Assembly (NCBI GenBank): GCA_003219465.1
Contig: QHOX01000060.1
Coordinates: forward strand, 1 to 51,349
DNA from: Verrucomicrobiota bacterium
GTDB lineage: Bacteria > Verrucomicrobiota > Verrucomicrobiia > Chthoniobacterales > UBA10450
Length of the DNA stretch: 51,349 bases
Reading direction: 5' to 3'
Program-made: the position numbers and the translations under genes
The notes under the pieces: generated by a model
The model's database searches: none
Told to the model about the DNA's origin: nothing
What the model saw: the letters and a program-made list of their open reading frames with translations, nothing else
Part shown: positions 9,803 to 20,800 of the stretch, piece by piece
How positions within the stretch are numbered: the stretch's first letter is position 1
Layout: each line of letters begins with the position of its first letter

Positions 9803-12437
9803 ATGTCAGCAGCGTCCGGCGACAAACAGGCGCCGCGCCCACGAGAAGTCTTCATCTCGTATTCGCGCAAGGATAAGGAGTTCGTGCGCCGGTTGGACGA
9901 GGAACTGAAGCGTCGTGATCGGGAAGCCTGGGTCGATTGGGAAGGGATTCCGCCCGGAGACACATGGGAGAAAACGATCTACGGAGCAATCGAGGCTACC
10001 CATACCTTCATCTTCGTGCTCACACCGGATTCGATTGCATATGAGGTGTGCGGCAAGGAAATAGCGCACGCCGCGGCGAATAACAAACGTCTCGTGCCGA
10101 TCGTCCATCGCGATGTGGCGGCCGACAATGTACCGAAATCGCTCGGAGAGCTGAACTGGATTTTCTTCAGGGAGAGTGACGACTTTGAGGAAGCCACTGG
10201 TAAGCTGATCAGCGCGCTCGATACCGATCTCAAGTGGGTGCGTGTCCACACGCGCCTGCTCACGCGTGCGATTGAATGGAACACAAACGGCAGGAACAAC
10301 AGCTTTGCTTTGCGCGGTGAAGATCTACGCTCGGCTGAGCGATGGCTGGCGGAAGCTGGCGCGCAAAAAGAACGTCAGCCCACAGCGCTGCAAACTGAAT
10401 ACATCATTGCCAGCCGTAAAGCCGCCGCACGGCGGCAGCGGATCGCTTTGGGCGCTATCAATGTTCGGCGCGTTCGTCGCAGCAGTGCTCGGCACCGCGG
10501 CCTGGCTGCAATATGCCCGCGTCAAACGCGACACGAGTCAGTCGGAATTCCTGCGCGCCTCGGGGTGGCTGGATGCCGATGACGCTGCGGAGACGCTGCG
10601 GAGCCTCTCAAAATCACTTGAATGGCGCACTGTGGACCAAGAAAGTGTTCGAAGGCTTCCAAGCCGCTTTCCTGGACTCCGCGGGACGCGACGTCATTTC
10701 CTTCCACCAGGAAACCACGCAGGTCATATGCTCCCGCGATCGCCTGCAAACTTCGGAGGCGAAAAGCTTCAAGGTAAATGCGCCCGTTCTCTGCGCCGTT
10801 TTCGAGCCGAATTCAAACACCTTGCTTATGAGCATGCGCACCGGCGGACTGAGGCTTTGGGATATGGCAAACGCTCGTCCGCTCGGGGAAGCTCTGAGGG
10901 CGGATGGCGACTTGGTCAACGCCACCATCGCGCCTACCCGGCACCTTCTCGCGACCGGGTCACGCAATCACACCGCCAGGCTGTGGGATTCCCGCCCTTC
11001 CGCGTCCCTGGCATCGCCCCTTTTCAGAAGCGGACTTGGCCCTGTCTCTCCGCCGAAGGTCGAAACCGCGAGCCTTCGATTTGTTGACGGCGAAAACCTG
11101 AATCCCAATGAAATTACTGAAAAGGACGGCAAGGTGCTCTGGTCGTTCGAGCGCGAACCAGAATTCAAAAACCGGTTCATAAGCTTCAGCGCGGATGCAT
11201 CGCTCCTCGTGGCAGTGTCAAATGCGGCGCAGGATCCGTTGTTCACCAACTCCGTAACCGTCTACGAAGCTCGCACGGGCAAGGTCGTGGCAGGCCCCCT
11301 CGTTATACGCGAGCAAATGGCTGAATCTCAGTGGGCGCGTTTGAGTTCAGGCAACAAACTTCTGGCCTTGGGTTCGGGCGACATCGTTTACCTATGGGAT
11401 CTCACTAAAAAAGCGAACACCAATTTTTTCCGAGAGTTTCACGTCGGTGCGAAGGCTGTAGAAGTCAGTTTCTCGCCCGATGGCGGCGAATTGTTTGTCC
11501 GGACCGAACCGGGGCAAGTTGCCCAGTGGGATATCGAGAGCGGACAACGGCTCTCCGATTTTCAGCCCGTATCTGGCAACGCGAGTGACTCCTACGACCT
11601 GGCATGGAGGAGACTTCAGGCGCTTAAAAGCACTCCCCACTGGGTCGTCGATCTGGCATGCGCTGTGTGTGGTTTCGAACTTCGCGATAATCATCTTGTG
11701 CCAATTGCAAATCGCGTTCCGACCCTGCGGCGCCTGGCTCAGGAGCTGGACAAAGCGCAGGGCGACAATCTTTACACAGTTTTTGCCAAATGGTTCTTCG
11801 CAGACCGCGCTAAGCGCCCGATTGCACCCAATCACACGGTACCTTCGTCGGACTTCATCGAAAAGAAGCTTGCGGAGAATGACGAAGTTGCGGTGCGCCA
11901 AGCCGAAATTGCTGCATCGTTTGACTCCACCGTATTGGCTAAGGCGAGAGCCAGACGCGCGGAAATTGAAAACGCTTCCCCGACTCAGGCGCCCGAGCGC
12001 AGGTGATGAGTCCCCTTGCCGGAGGATCTCTTAAGTATCTTCAGGTGGATGCGCCGTCAGGTGCAGCGAGTAACATCGAGGCCGATCGCCAAGACCCTGT
12101 TCGCAGCCATCCTCGACCCTACCAGCCAAGAGGTCTGGCAAGCCCGCGCACAGGTATTGAAAGCGCTTAATCGTCCCCCGGAAGCCGAACAGGCGATTGC
12201 AAGAAAATCAGCCTTCCGGAGGCCGCCAAAGTAGTGATTGCGTCCAATGATTGGTTCATTCATTCTTCGGGAGCGGCGGCAAAGGCTTCCCTCTAGTCGC
12301 TGGCGAACCAACGCTTCGTCCAAAAGGAGAAGTTGACTTTCCTAACAAGGCGTCCGCTAAAGCTTGCTCCCGACAACGACGAAGTTAAGAGATTGCGCGA
12401 CGAAGTAGTCAAATTACTCGGACTGAAGGCGAACTGA
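9803..12437 (+). pseudogene. TIR - TM - WD40 - TPR protein, broken into several frames
   Basis: Frame 2 (from 9803) encodes a TIR domain: VFISYSRKDKEFVRRLDEEL, then WVDWEGIPPGDTW, IYGAIEATHTFIFVLTPDS and EVCGKEIAHAA, with the Glu typical of active TIR NADases. A linker follows with HTRLLTRAIEWN. Near 10455 the reading moves to frame 0, giving a membrane segment (MFGAFVAAVLGTAAWLQYA). Near 10620-10650 it moves to frame 1, giving beta-propeller repeats (GGLRLWDMANARPLG, LLATGSRNHTARLWD, DIVYLWDLTKK, FSPDGGELF). After a stop at 12004-12006, TPR-like pieces remain (EVWQARAQVLKALNRPPEAE), ending with LAPDNDEVKRLRDEVVKLLG and a stop at 12435-12437. TIR-WD40 proteins of this order are known in several phyla. 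This copy needs at least three repairs, so it is likely dead. Confidence 0.78.
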
Positions 12438-12520
12438 CTCGCACACGTACCGAATTGCGTAGAAAGGCCGGCGTCCCAACTTGGCGAGTCAGCAAATCAC
12501 GGTCGCAAGTCGCAAACAAT

Positions 12521-13063
12521 TTACTGCGACGTTTGCACAACGAGTTGAACCTGGGTGAGGTGTTGATTCTTCTCCAGAAGATCTTTTTCAATCTTGGCTG
12601 CCAACTTTGGTGCGACGGGGATTTCGAAGTCCTGGCTCGTCGCTTCGGCGCCCGGTGCGAACGCATTGGCGACCGTCTTAGGATAGCCGCGCAGCGGCTC
12701 TCCGTCAGCAGTCACGATTTTGACCTCAAGGATCCCAGCACCCTTCCCGCCCAGGTTAATTACGAAGCTATACGGTAGGTGCGCAACCCTGCCTTCGATC
12801 ACCTGCACTTGTTCTCCGTTCGAGGGAGCACTAGATGGCGGCAATTGCTCCGTTTCATAAGCCGGAGCGGAATACTGTTTCCCGCCTGGCTTTACCCCTT
12901 CCAGGCGCTCCCGGAAATGATAGCGGATCACGCCCACAATGGCGGGCGTCACCTCGTTCTCCGCTTTCGCCGGGAGACTTGCAAATCCGCATACAGCGAG
13001 GCAGAAGAGCGCCCGCATCCAGGGCCGAGCAACAAGTGCCGCCACTAAGCTGAAAATGGTCAC
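12521..13063 (-). CDS. secreted hypothetical protein (180 aa)
   Basis: A signal peptide is visible: basic start, hydrophobic ALFCLAVCGFASLPAKA, with cleavage likely after AKA near residue 34. The mature part is beta-rich and polar, with INLGGKGAGILEVKIVTADG in the middle. The stop of the GH75-like gene lies just 3 bases away (13067), so that gene is transcribed first and this one follows it directly. I do not recognise the family. It may work with the upstream enzyme outside the cytoplasm. Confidence 0.75.
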   Translation of the reverse strand: MTIFSLVAALVARPWMRALFCLAVCGFASLPAKAENEVTPAIVGVIRYHFRERLEGVKPGGKQYSAPAYETEQLPPSSAPSNGEQVQVIEGRVAHLPYSFVINLGGKGAGILEVKIVTADGEPLRGYPKTVANAFAPGAEATSQDFEIPVAPKLAAKIEKDLLEKNQHLTQVQLVVQTSQ

Positions 13064-13066
13064 CGC

Positions 13067-13747
13067 CTAGCTGGGCTGCAGAGGATAGGTCACACCATTC
13101 ACTACGGCTGCGACACCGGGAAAGAGCCGATAGTGAATAACGTGCGAGCTGGCGTCAATCCCGCCGCTGTTGGCAGGATACTTCGCGCCCTCACCCGCGG
13201 GGACTCCGATCGCCTTGGCGCAAGCCAGGCTGATCTCGCCGAGCTTATTGCGGGGGCCGGCGTCGGCAACCACCGCTTCGACGCTCTTGTTATTCTTCGT
13301 GTTTGTTACGACGGCGCGGCATCCCATCACAACGCCCGCGACTCCCTTGATGATCATCGGCGGCACCACCACGAAGGGCACCGTCGCGGAATCAACATAT
13401 TTGAACGGAGACGATTTCGGCAGCGGCTTTCCATCTTTATCAGGCAGATGGAGAGAGGTCGCCGAAACATAAGCCCCCGGACACGGATCTCCCGGTCCTT
13501 GGACAATGGGCGTCCCGTCTTCCTCCCCAGTGTCCGTCACGACGCCATACCAGTTGCCCGGACCGCCGGCATTCGCGAGGATATCAAGCGTCTTGCCCTT
13601 GTAGCTTGCAGGTGCATAACAGGGAGGTTCGCCGAATTGACCGTTCGCGCCGTCTCCGTCGAGCTGTGCGCCAGCGGCGAAGGTCACGCTTTTATCGTCC
13701 TCTTCCACAATATCGCTGCCTTTGATATTTCCAATGAGTCTGCCCAT
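13067..13747 (-). CDS. GH75 chitosanase-like protein (226 aa)
   Basis: The second half shows the order seen in glycoside hydrolase family 75 proteins: YVDSATVPFVVVPP, GVVMGCRAVV, then EAVVADAGPRNKLGEISLAC, AIGVP, SGGID and VIHYRLFPG. The ADAGP / GEIS region should contain the acidic catalytic residues of the family. The protein has no signal peptide, which is unusual for a secreted hydrolase, so the true N-terminus or an alternative export route is open. Some bacterial GH75-like proteins have lost activity and serve as binding domains. The first 60 residues are not covered by this similarity. Confidence 0.6.
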   Translation of the reverse strand: MGRLIGNIKGSDIVEEDDKSVTFAAGAQLDGDGANGQFGEPPCYAPASYKGKTLDILANAGGPGNWYGVVTDTGEEDGTPIVQGPGDPCPGAYVSATSLHLPDKDGKPLPKSSPFKYVDSATVPFVVVPPMIIKGVAGVVMGCRAVVTNTKNNKSVEAVVADAGPRNKLGEISLACAKAIGVPAGEGAKYPANSGGIDASSHVIHYRLFPGVAAVVNGVTYPLQPS

Positions 13748-13984
13748 GTGCTTCTTGTAGTCTCTCGTTTCTTGCTTTTCAATTCTATTTTGTCATGCCG
13801 CTTGTTTTGCGCGCCTGCCTGATCTCGCTGCCAGCTGAAAGAGCACCGAGTGACCGGAAAAAGATGAACTGACCCAAAAAATTATCGCCTTTGCATTGCA
13901 AGTCGCCCCTGTAATGGAACTGGATTTTATAGATCGCGGTGGGAAGCTGATAGAGGAATTGGTTCGGCTCTCTAATCGAAACCC

Positions 13985-15388
13985 ATGAATTACCGCGCTC
14001 TCTGTTTTGTGGACATGCCGTTTGGGCAGAAGGCTGATCTCAAGAGCGGCACAGTCGTCGATTTTGATCAAATCTATGATGAAGCGATCAAACCGGCCAT
14101 TGAACAGTGTGGGTTGGACGCCCTCAGAGGAGATGAAGAGCGGACGGGCGGGATCATTCACAGCGCAATGTTCGCGCGATTGCTGCTATCGGAATTTGTC
14201 GTGGCCGATCTCACACTTGCCAATGCAAATGTGTTTTACGAACTCGGAATCCGTCATGCCGCAAAGCCATTTACGACTGTGCCGATCCTGGCAAATGTGA
14301 GCGCGCTGCCGTTTGATGTGGCGCTGGTCCGTGCGGTCCCTTATCAATTGGAAAACGGCAAACTGACTGAAACGTCAGCGCAACAACTCCGGACTGAACT
14401 CGCAAAACGCTTGCGTGCAGCAATCGACGGAGTGGCGGCGAACGACAGCCCGTTGTTTCAACTGATCCCAAATTTTCCTGGAATCGATTTGCCCGATGAC
14501 GTGACCGAGACATTCAAGGACCGTCTTCAATACCTTGAGCAATTTCGCGAGACGCTTGCGACTGCGCGCTCGCAGTCAACATCCCAGGAAAAACGCGATG
14601 CGCTCTTGAAAATTCAGAGCGATCTAGGCGATCTGAAAGTTGTCCCGCGATCGGTGCTTATCGAGTTGATGTCTTCGTTTCGCGATGCAGAAGCCTTTGA
14701 GGAATTGGTCGCCCTTTACAACGCGTTCCCGGACAATTTGAAAGATTACATCGCTGCGAAGCAGCAATACGCGTTAGCGCTTAACCGACGGAACAAGCCG
14801 GGCGATCGCGAGAAGGCGCTCAAGCTCCTCGACGATCTGCTCAAAAATCGCGGCGCCGATTCGGAGACACTTGGGATCAAGGGACGCATTCACAAGGATA
14901 TCTACAAGGAGGCTGCGCAGGCCAAGAAGATTACTGCAATCGCCGCGCTTGATGATGCGATTAGCGCCTACACAAAAGGCTTCGAATCTGATCCGCGGGA
15001 TTATTATCCAGGCGTAAACGCAATCAACCTGCTCGTTCAGAAAGGTGACGAGGAAGCGCTGAAAGAAGTTGAGCGCTTGCTGCCTTTGGTGAGTTTCGCG
15101 GTTGCGCGTCGCGGCGGCGCGAGTTCCAGCGATTACTGGGATCTCGCCACTGTCCTCGAGCTTGCTTGCATTGGCGAAGATTGGGTGCTGGCCAGTCGAG
15201 TACTCCCGAGAGCGATTCTTGCTGCGACAGCCTCCTTTCAGACGGCAACGACGATTGGCAATTTGCGTTTACTGAAACAATCGCGCGAGCGAACGGGGCG
15301 CGAAGTCACGGAACTTGAGGACATCCTCAATGAGCTTTCAGCACGCCACATCGAGTTGCGGGGTGAAGAAAAGCCTCAAACGGGATGA
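13985..15388 (+). CDS. TIR/deoxyribosyltransferase-like domain plus DUF4071-type protein (467 aa)
   Basis: The N-terminal about 125 residues form a Rossmann-like domain, with DMPFGQK near the start and VADLTLANANVFYELGIRHA in the middle. This motif is shared by nucleoside 2-deoxyribosyltransferase-like and TIR-like proteins of conflict islands. The remaining about 300 residues are helical and TPR-like and resemble DUF4071, the MAP3K TRAFs-binding domain (KALKLLDDLLKNRGADSETLG, GRIHKDIYKEA, then YYPGVNAINLLVQKG and WDLATVLELACIG). The start ATG follows a run of AATCGAAACCC without a strong ribosome site. The protein is complete. A remnant of a second, similar 3' end occurs at 23143-23229. It probably acts as a sensor or adaptor for effectors in this island. 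Confidence 0.72.
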   Translation: MNYRALCFVDMPFGQKADLKSGTVVDFDQIYDEAIKPAIEQCGLDALRGDEERTGGIIHSAMFARLLLSEFVVADLTLANANVFYELGIRHAAKPFTTVPILANVSALPFDVALVRAVPYQLENGKLTETSAQQLRTELAKRLRAAIDGVAANDSPLFQLIPNFPGIDLPDDVTETFKDRLQYLEQFRETLATARSQSTSQEKRDALLKIQSDLGDLKVVPRSVLIELMSSFRDAEAFEELVALYNAFPDNLKDYIAAKQQYALALNRRNKPGDREKALKLLDDLLKNRGADSETLGIKGRIHKDIYKEAAQAKKITAIAALDDAISAYTKGFESDPRDYYPGVNAINLLVQKGDEEALKEVERLLPLVSFAVARRGGASSSDYWDLATVLELACIGEDWVLASRVLPRAILAATASFQTATTIGNLRLLKQSRERTGREVTELEDILNELSARHIELRGEEKPQTG

Positions 15389-16050
15389 GCCCAAATAGCG
15401 TTAAACAAATGCGCGTCCGCCACGTCGAGGACGTTTGATTATGAACCTCAGGTTGACTGGATGAACTATCGCAATTGGGATGCGACTGATTTCTAAATTG
15501 AAAGCGCACTGGGAGAAACGACCACCAAGGATATGATCGGGATCCGGCTCTATCCGGTTTTGCTTTACAATGCTCGGACAAGTTTGAATAACAGTCGCGC
15601 ACGTAGGTCTCGCAATTTGCTTCCTGCTCCAAAGTCTCCATACACTGATCGGTTTTGTTGTAATCGTGCTCGCCGCGAGAATATTCTCAGGAATCTCACC
15701 AGCCTCCGTCCGCCCCTATCGAAGCTCATCGGCGAGGAAAAGGCTGCAGAAAAGAAGATACGCTAGTTGAATTGACAGGACTTGCTAATGGCCTTTTATC
15801 AGAAAGAATTCTTGAACTGCAGGTCGTGTGCGATTTAAAAGCAAGCTGATCCTCACAACCCCTGTGTCCCCATTCGAAAGACCAGCTAAGGACGTGCCGG
15901 TAGCCTCGCACCTGCATCAGCGAATGAGGAGCAACACAAATTTCTCCACATTGCAGCGGAGACTTGAGAATTCAGAATCCTTTCGCACATGGAGAACCCC
16001 TCCGGATTCAAACGGTCGCTCGCCTGCGCACGACGACCCAGACTCTAGCA
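15389..16050. other. 660-base stretch with gene relics only
   Basis: No complete gene is supported. One frame near 15574-15720 would give a short hydrophobic segment (LAICFLLQSLHTLIGFVVIV), and 15722-15766 ends in GEEKAAEKKIR. The second resembles the end of DUF4071-type proteins, but too briefly to be sure. The stretch may be a graveyard of another member of the same system. Confidence 0.4.
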
Positions 16051-17827
16051 ATGGCTAAGTTTTACGTCTCGTGCACGACCAAAGACCTCGGCGAGGGGCG
16101 GCGGAAAGTCTGCAACATTTTGCGTTCTGCTGGCCACGATGTCGTCTCGATGGACATATACACGAGCGAAAGCAGACCTTCGCTGGTTAAGTGCCGGGAA
16201 GATGTCGAAAAATGCGATGTTTACCTCGGCATCTTCGCTCTGCGGTATGGTTGGCGGCCGCCGAACAAGGAAGCACCGGGCGATAACCCGCTTGGTCGTG
16301 CTATTACCGAACTGGAGTATCTCCATGCCAAGGCAAGGGGTAAGGATCGGCTGATCTTTATCCTCGACGAGGAGCAAGCACTTTGGCGCGCGGCTTTGAT
16401 CGACAGGGATCGCGCTGCGATCGACGCACTGCGCCAGATGCTGAGTGATGATGTCCTGACCACCCAGTTCACGAGTGAAGATGACCTGATCGCGAAGGTC
16501 GGTGCAACGCTGGCAAAGAAGTATGGCGCCGCGCAGCAGGCAGCCCCACCCGCGCCGGTGATTCCGCGCGTGCGAGAGATTAAGCACGATGTGGCGCTCT
16601 TTTGCGCAACGGCCAGGTGACGCGACTTTCGCGCAAGAGGTCTGCGCGTCTTTACAGCAGAAGGGCCTGGTCATGCTGGCTATCTCCGTTGATCTCTTCC
16701 CGCCCACAACCGCGGCCCATTTCGAGAAGCTCGAGTTGCGCGCAGGGGAGACGCGAAGTGCGTTGGTTGTGCTGAGCGACGCTGCCGTCGCATAACTCGC
16801 GACTGAAGCTCTGGCGCCAGTTGTTCAGACTCTTCAGGCACGGACAGGCAAATTGGTTGCTTTCTGTCGCGGTGAAGCGGCAAAGAGTGCAGCCGGAACA
16901 CGGCCGCGTTGTGCGGTGTTGGACGCCAGCGCCTGGCAAACAGGGCAAGAGAATGCGGACTTAGCGGCAACTTTGAGGCAAGAGTTACGCACTTCGGCGC
17001 CTTCATCAGAACTGCCTACGGTAGGTATTCCGGTCCTGATCGTCGCGATGATTGCGGATGAGGCGGCAGCGATCGAAGCTAACCCGCAGCAGATAGAAGA
17101 TGAGGCAGGGAAGATAGCTTTCGATCAATTCACCACGCTGTATCAGTCTTACGTTGCCGTGCTAAAGGCAGCGGCCGATCAACATCACGAGCCGTTACCT
17201 GCATCGCCGCTAACTGCGCGCTACCATACCGAGCGCGAACAATGGAAGCCGTTCGCCAGCAGCAGCTACACCGCAGCTGACCTGATCGCAGATGTTGCGC
17301 AGGAGTTGAATCGGAAACCGACTGTGCTGGAGGGTCGTATGATTTGGCCACAAATCTATCCCTTCGATGTGATGCTTGATCCGACACATCCGATGCGCGC
17401 TCTGTACGACGAGATCCTTCGCAGCGGTTGTGTCGTGTTGGCAGATGAGTTTTCGCTGTTCGAACCAAAACTCCGGCAGGCGCTCGCCAGCATAGTTGCC
17501 CTACCTAAGAGCCAGGTAGCGCTAGTGACGATCTCACCACTTAATCCGCGTTTGGTGCCGCCCCATTCCGAAGTTGAGAAGGAACTGCGTCGCGTCTTCG
17601 AAGCCGCGTTCAAGCGCTTCGATCAATACGATCCGCAATCAGAAGTTATGGTGGCCGATGAGCGGCGGCTGAAGCGTTGGCTTTACTTGAGTCTGCCACA
17701 AACGTTGCGCTCCTTGCAAAACCCGGGCGCCGATCCGGAGCGGCTCGAACAAGTCTGGGGATCGGCGGGGGTTGATCCCCTCGCGCAGGGTGTGATCAAT
17801 CGGCAGCGGCAGGCCAGCGTGCTATGA
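16051..17827 (+). pseudogene. DUF4062 protein with C-terminal regulatory region, one frameshift and one stop
   Basis: The start at 16051 is chosen because DUF4062 begins directly there (FYVSCTTKDLGEGRRKV). The domain continues with GHDVVSMDIYTSES, CDVYLGIFALRYGW and AITELEYLHAKARGKDRLIF, about 150 residues. A single extra base near 16618 turns ...LFCATAR into a stop; the frame-2 reading carries on as DATFAQEVCASLQQKGL. A TAA stop then interrupts frame 2 at 16793-16795. The rest is open to 17827: IWPQIYPFDVMLDPTHPMRA, then SGCVVLADEFSLFEPKLRQA and RLKRWLYLSLPQTL. The final TGA overlaps the ATG of the next gene (ATGA at 17824-17827), which indicates translational coupling and a joint system. 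DUF4062 is a TIR-like/nucleotide-processing relative found in conflict proteins. Function of the second half is unknown. Confidence 0.75.
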
Positions 17828-20800
17828 TTGTCGTCTTCTACTCTTTCAAAGGAGGAGTCGGTCGATCGATGGCGGTGGCAAATGTAGGCGATCTTCTGGC
17901 GCGCCGCGGCCTAAAGGTCTTGATGATTGATTTCGACATGGAGGCACCCGGTCTTGAACAATACTTTCCCATCAACCAGAGCGAGGCGCGAAGTCATCCT
18001 GGGTTGCTCGATCTTCTTCTACGTTATAAGCAAAGCGTCTCCCTCGGGGCGACAGCCGACAGCGCCTCCTTCAAAAATATTCAAGATTTCTCCTGCGGGT
18101 TTATAAGGACCTACCCACACCAGCGAAGCTGGACCTGATGCCGGCTGGCCAGCGCGAAGGCAACATCAGCCTGGCTGAATATGCCCATAGCCTGCGCACG
18201 TTTGATTGGCAGGATTTCCTTTCGCACTGGGCCGGCGATCGTTTCTTCGATTGGCTGCGCACATGCGTGGCCGACCTCTACGACGTAGTGCTGATCGACA
18301 GCCGAACTGGTGTAACTGAGATGGGTGGCATCTGTGCCTATCAGCTGGCCGATTGCATCCTCATGTTCTCTGGTGCGAACGTGCAGAATGTAGAAGGAAC
18401 CCAAAACCTGGTGCGTAACTTCAACCAGACCGGCGTGCAGATGCTGCGGCGATTTCGCCCGCTGCCAGTCGTAATCGTGCCCGCTCGGATCGAAGAAAGT
18501 GACGAGAGGCTGCTGGAGGCCGTGCGCCAGCGTTTCGCGCTCGCCTTTGATGACTTCACACCACCAGTTTTACGAAAAGCCGGGCTGCAGTTTTGGGACC
18601 TCCGCATCCCTTACCGGCCGCGTTATGCCTTCGAAGAGCGAGTCATCATCGATCCTAAGCTGGTCGATGAAGAGCGTCCAATCACGGAGTCATTCCGCCA
18701 CATTGTGCGGTGTCTTAGCTTGCTAGCCAATGATAGCTCGGCTCTCGCGCAGAAGCTCGAGCAGGGCCCCGACTTTGCTCCTACAGAAGCCACGCTCCGT
18801 TACGATCCTACGCGGCAACTAGCTACCTTCGACGCGTGCTTTCTTTACGACCGCAATGACAGTAGCGCAGTGGGAGCTATTGGCCAACGACTCGAGCAGG
18901 ACGCCGGTTTGCGAATATGGAGGGAGCGGAGTCTCGCACTTGGAACGCACTGGGAGGCACAGCTCGAAGAAGCACTACTCAATACCAATTCGATCGTAGT
19001 CGCAATTAGTGACGCCGGCGTAAAGGGTCTGTTCCTCGAGGAAGTTAACTTTGTCTTCGACGCCGCAGCGACCCGGCAGAGCTTTCGCATCATTCCGGTC
19101 ATCCTGCCGCATGCCACGATTCAGTTTCCTCAAATGCCACGGCGATTGCGGGAGATTGAGGCGCTTGATCTGCGCGAAAGCTATAAGCGGCGACTCGAGC
19201 AACTCATCGCCGCGATCCGTGGGGAAAGCACTTCCATTCCAGCGCCGCAGCCAGACGTTGATTACGGCAGCCCTTATGTCGGACCGCAACCGTTTACTGA
19301 GCAACAGGCGGTATTTTTTGCCGGGCGCGAGGCCATCCTACAGCATCTGCTAGGTCAAGTGCGTGCTCGCAGCTTCACCGTCCTCACCGGTACCGAAGGA
19401 AGTGGAAAGACGTCGCTCGTGCAAGCTGGACTCTGTCGCATTCTAAGGCAAGAAGGTTGGAAAATTCACGCGCTGCGTTTGGGAGAGACTCCAAAAGAAA
19501 CACTGCAGGAATTGGTCGCACTCTTTCAGGATAAAGCGAGTGCTGCTGGGTTTCCGTCCATCGATACTTCCTCTGACCCGGCAGAGGTTGCGCAATGGGT
19601 CACACGTGTAGCAGGAGAGGAACCCGCATTGATTTTTCTCGACCAATTCGAGGAATTCGCTGGCGCGGCGAGTAACGGGCAGTTGGCGAAGTTCTTTATA
19701 GCGCTCAGCGAAAGCGCGCAGAACGCAAAACTCTTGGCGGCGGTGCGGGATGATGCGATTCCAACCTTGGCGACCAAATATCCCGAGTTAGCTCCGCTGC
19801 TAAAACAAAACCAAGTAACTCTTCCACCGCTCGGGCCCGAGGAACTTCAGGACATCATCGAGCAACCAGCGCGTCGCGCCGGCCTCGCGTTTGAGCCTGG
19901 GGTGGTCAATCATATCCTGCGGGATTTTTCTTCCGATTTCCCTTCGCTTCCTCTCCTGCAGATGATTTTGCAAGAGTTGTATCGAAACGCCCGCGATGGC
20001 CGCCTGACGAATGATGCTTACGACCGCATTGGTGGTGCCGCGGGCCTCTTATCGGCCGTGGCCGAGACAACGTTTCGCGAGCTAACTACGCAAGAGCAAA
20101 AGTCCGCGTGCTGGCTGTTACTCAGGCTAGTCCGCTTAAGCACCAACGGTGCGCCGACGCGTCGGTTAGCTCTGGTGAACGAGCTTAGTAGCCCGGACCT
20201 AACCAAAGGCGATATTGATAGAGCGCTTCGCAAGCTTGGCGATGCTCATCCCCTCCGCATCTCGAAGCGGCATGGCGAGACAGCCGTCGAGTTGGCGCAC
20301 GAGGCGCTTGTTTATGATTGGCCACGATTGCAGGCGCTGATCGACGAAGCACGCCAAGACCTGATGCGGCGCGACAAGCTTGACGGCATCTCACAGACCA
20401 TCCGCCAAACCACCAGCACGATACGCAAATATTTTTCCGTTTCCAATGCACCTAAGAACACGCCGGCAGTAGAAGTAACGGACGCAAGTAGCACAACGCT
20501 GACTGAGCAGGCCAAGGAGGTTCTGCGCAACCGGCGCGGTACCGCGGATAACCTCTTTGCCCTCGCCAAGTCGCTCAAGAAGATTCAAAAGTTCAACCTC
20601 GCTCGGCGCATCCTTGCGCTTGCCAGTAAGCAGTGGGCTGATCCCGCCCTTGCCCGTCAAATTGTGCAGCAGCACGCCTCCTGCACAGAGAAAGATCCCG
20701 ACCTGCCTCTAGATCGCCGCTATCAAAGAGCGATCGACATCATCGCTGGCGAGCTGAAGAAAGCGGACGCATATTTGCTCGCATCCCCTAACGAGACCGA